Source of the DNA: an uncultured Clostridia bacterium
Lineage (GTDB): Bacteria > Bacillota > Clostridia > Christensenellales > Borkfalkiaceae
Direction: 5' to 3'
DNA: 34,246 bases
Assembly (NCBI GenBank): GCA_947589565.1
Contig: CANQBW010000018.1
Location: forward strand, 1-34,246
Program-made: the position numbers and the translations under genes
Notes under the pieces: model-generated
What the model saw: the letters and a program-made list of their open reading frames with translations, nothing else
Told to the model about the DNA's origin: nothing
Databases searched by the model: none
Part shown: positions 34,245-34,246 of the stretch, in pieces
How positions within the stretch are numbered: position 1 is the first letter of the stretch
Layout: each line of letters starts with the position of its first letter

Positions 34245-34246
34245 TA

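Overview
The window is a 34 kb chromosomal core segment, probably from an uncultured, gut-type member of the Clostridia (Firmicutes). Every gene lies on the + strand. The signs are AGGAGG-type ribosome binding sites, near-consensus sigma-A promoters with 17-base spacers, zinc-type S14 and S4, RNase Y, recA following cinA, and an S10-spc-alpha ribosomal gene order with adk, map, infA and rpmJ in the Firmicutes arrangement. Composition is moderately GC-rich. The exact family cannot be fixed from sequence reading alone.

Region 1 (1-8069) is a tight gene train: the 3' part of an FtsK/SpoIIIE translocase (its linker carries a 16-residue tandem repeat), rimO, pgsA, cinA, recA and nadE, with overlaps or short gaps. 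Region 2 (8070-12836) holds rny (RNase Y) with its own consensus promoter and terminator, then a promoter driving a small phospholipid operon: a flippase-like/LPG-synthase-type membrane protein, pssA and psd (phosphatidylserine then phosphatidylethanolamine synthesis). Region 3 (12837-28694) is the ribosomal super-operon: a promoter and long structured leader, rpsJ to rplO, secY, adk, map, infA, rpmJ, then a second promoter and leader before rpsM-rpsK-rpsD-rpoA-rplQ. Two genes shorter than 60 codons, rpmD and rpmJ, are included. Region 4 (28695-34246) has two single-gene units, an M18 aminopeptidase and a large secreted, membrane-anchored papain-like cysteine protease, separated by long repeat-rich gaps.

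The most unusual signal is not a gene. Four gene ends (nadE, rplQ, the M18 peptidase and the C1 protease) are each followed, 6-12 bases after the stop codon, by a composite intergenic element. It contains a series of stem-loops whose arms differ between copies but stay complementary, joined by conserved linkers. Three GC-rich hairpins capped by GAAA and a palindromic TGTCATTCTGA mini-element are woven into the same gaps. This looks like a lineage-specific structured 3' element or non-autonomous repeat family. Other points for follow-up are structured leaders before rpsJ, rpsM and rny, a degenerate CinA N-terminal domain, insertions in L17 and L23, an altered zinc motif in L36, and an AR-to-AN change in the PssA signature. 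No complete mobile element, CRISPR array, tRNA or rRNA was seen.
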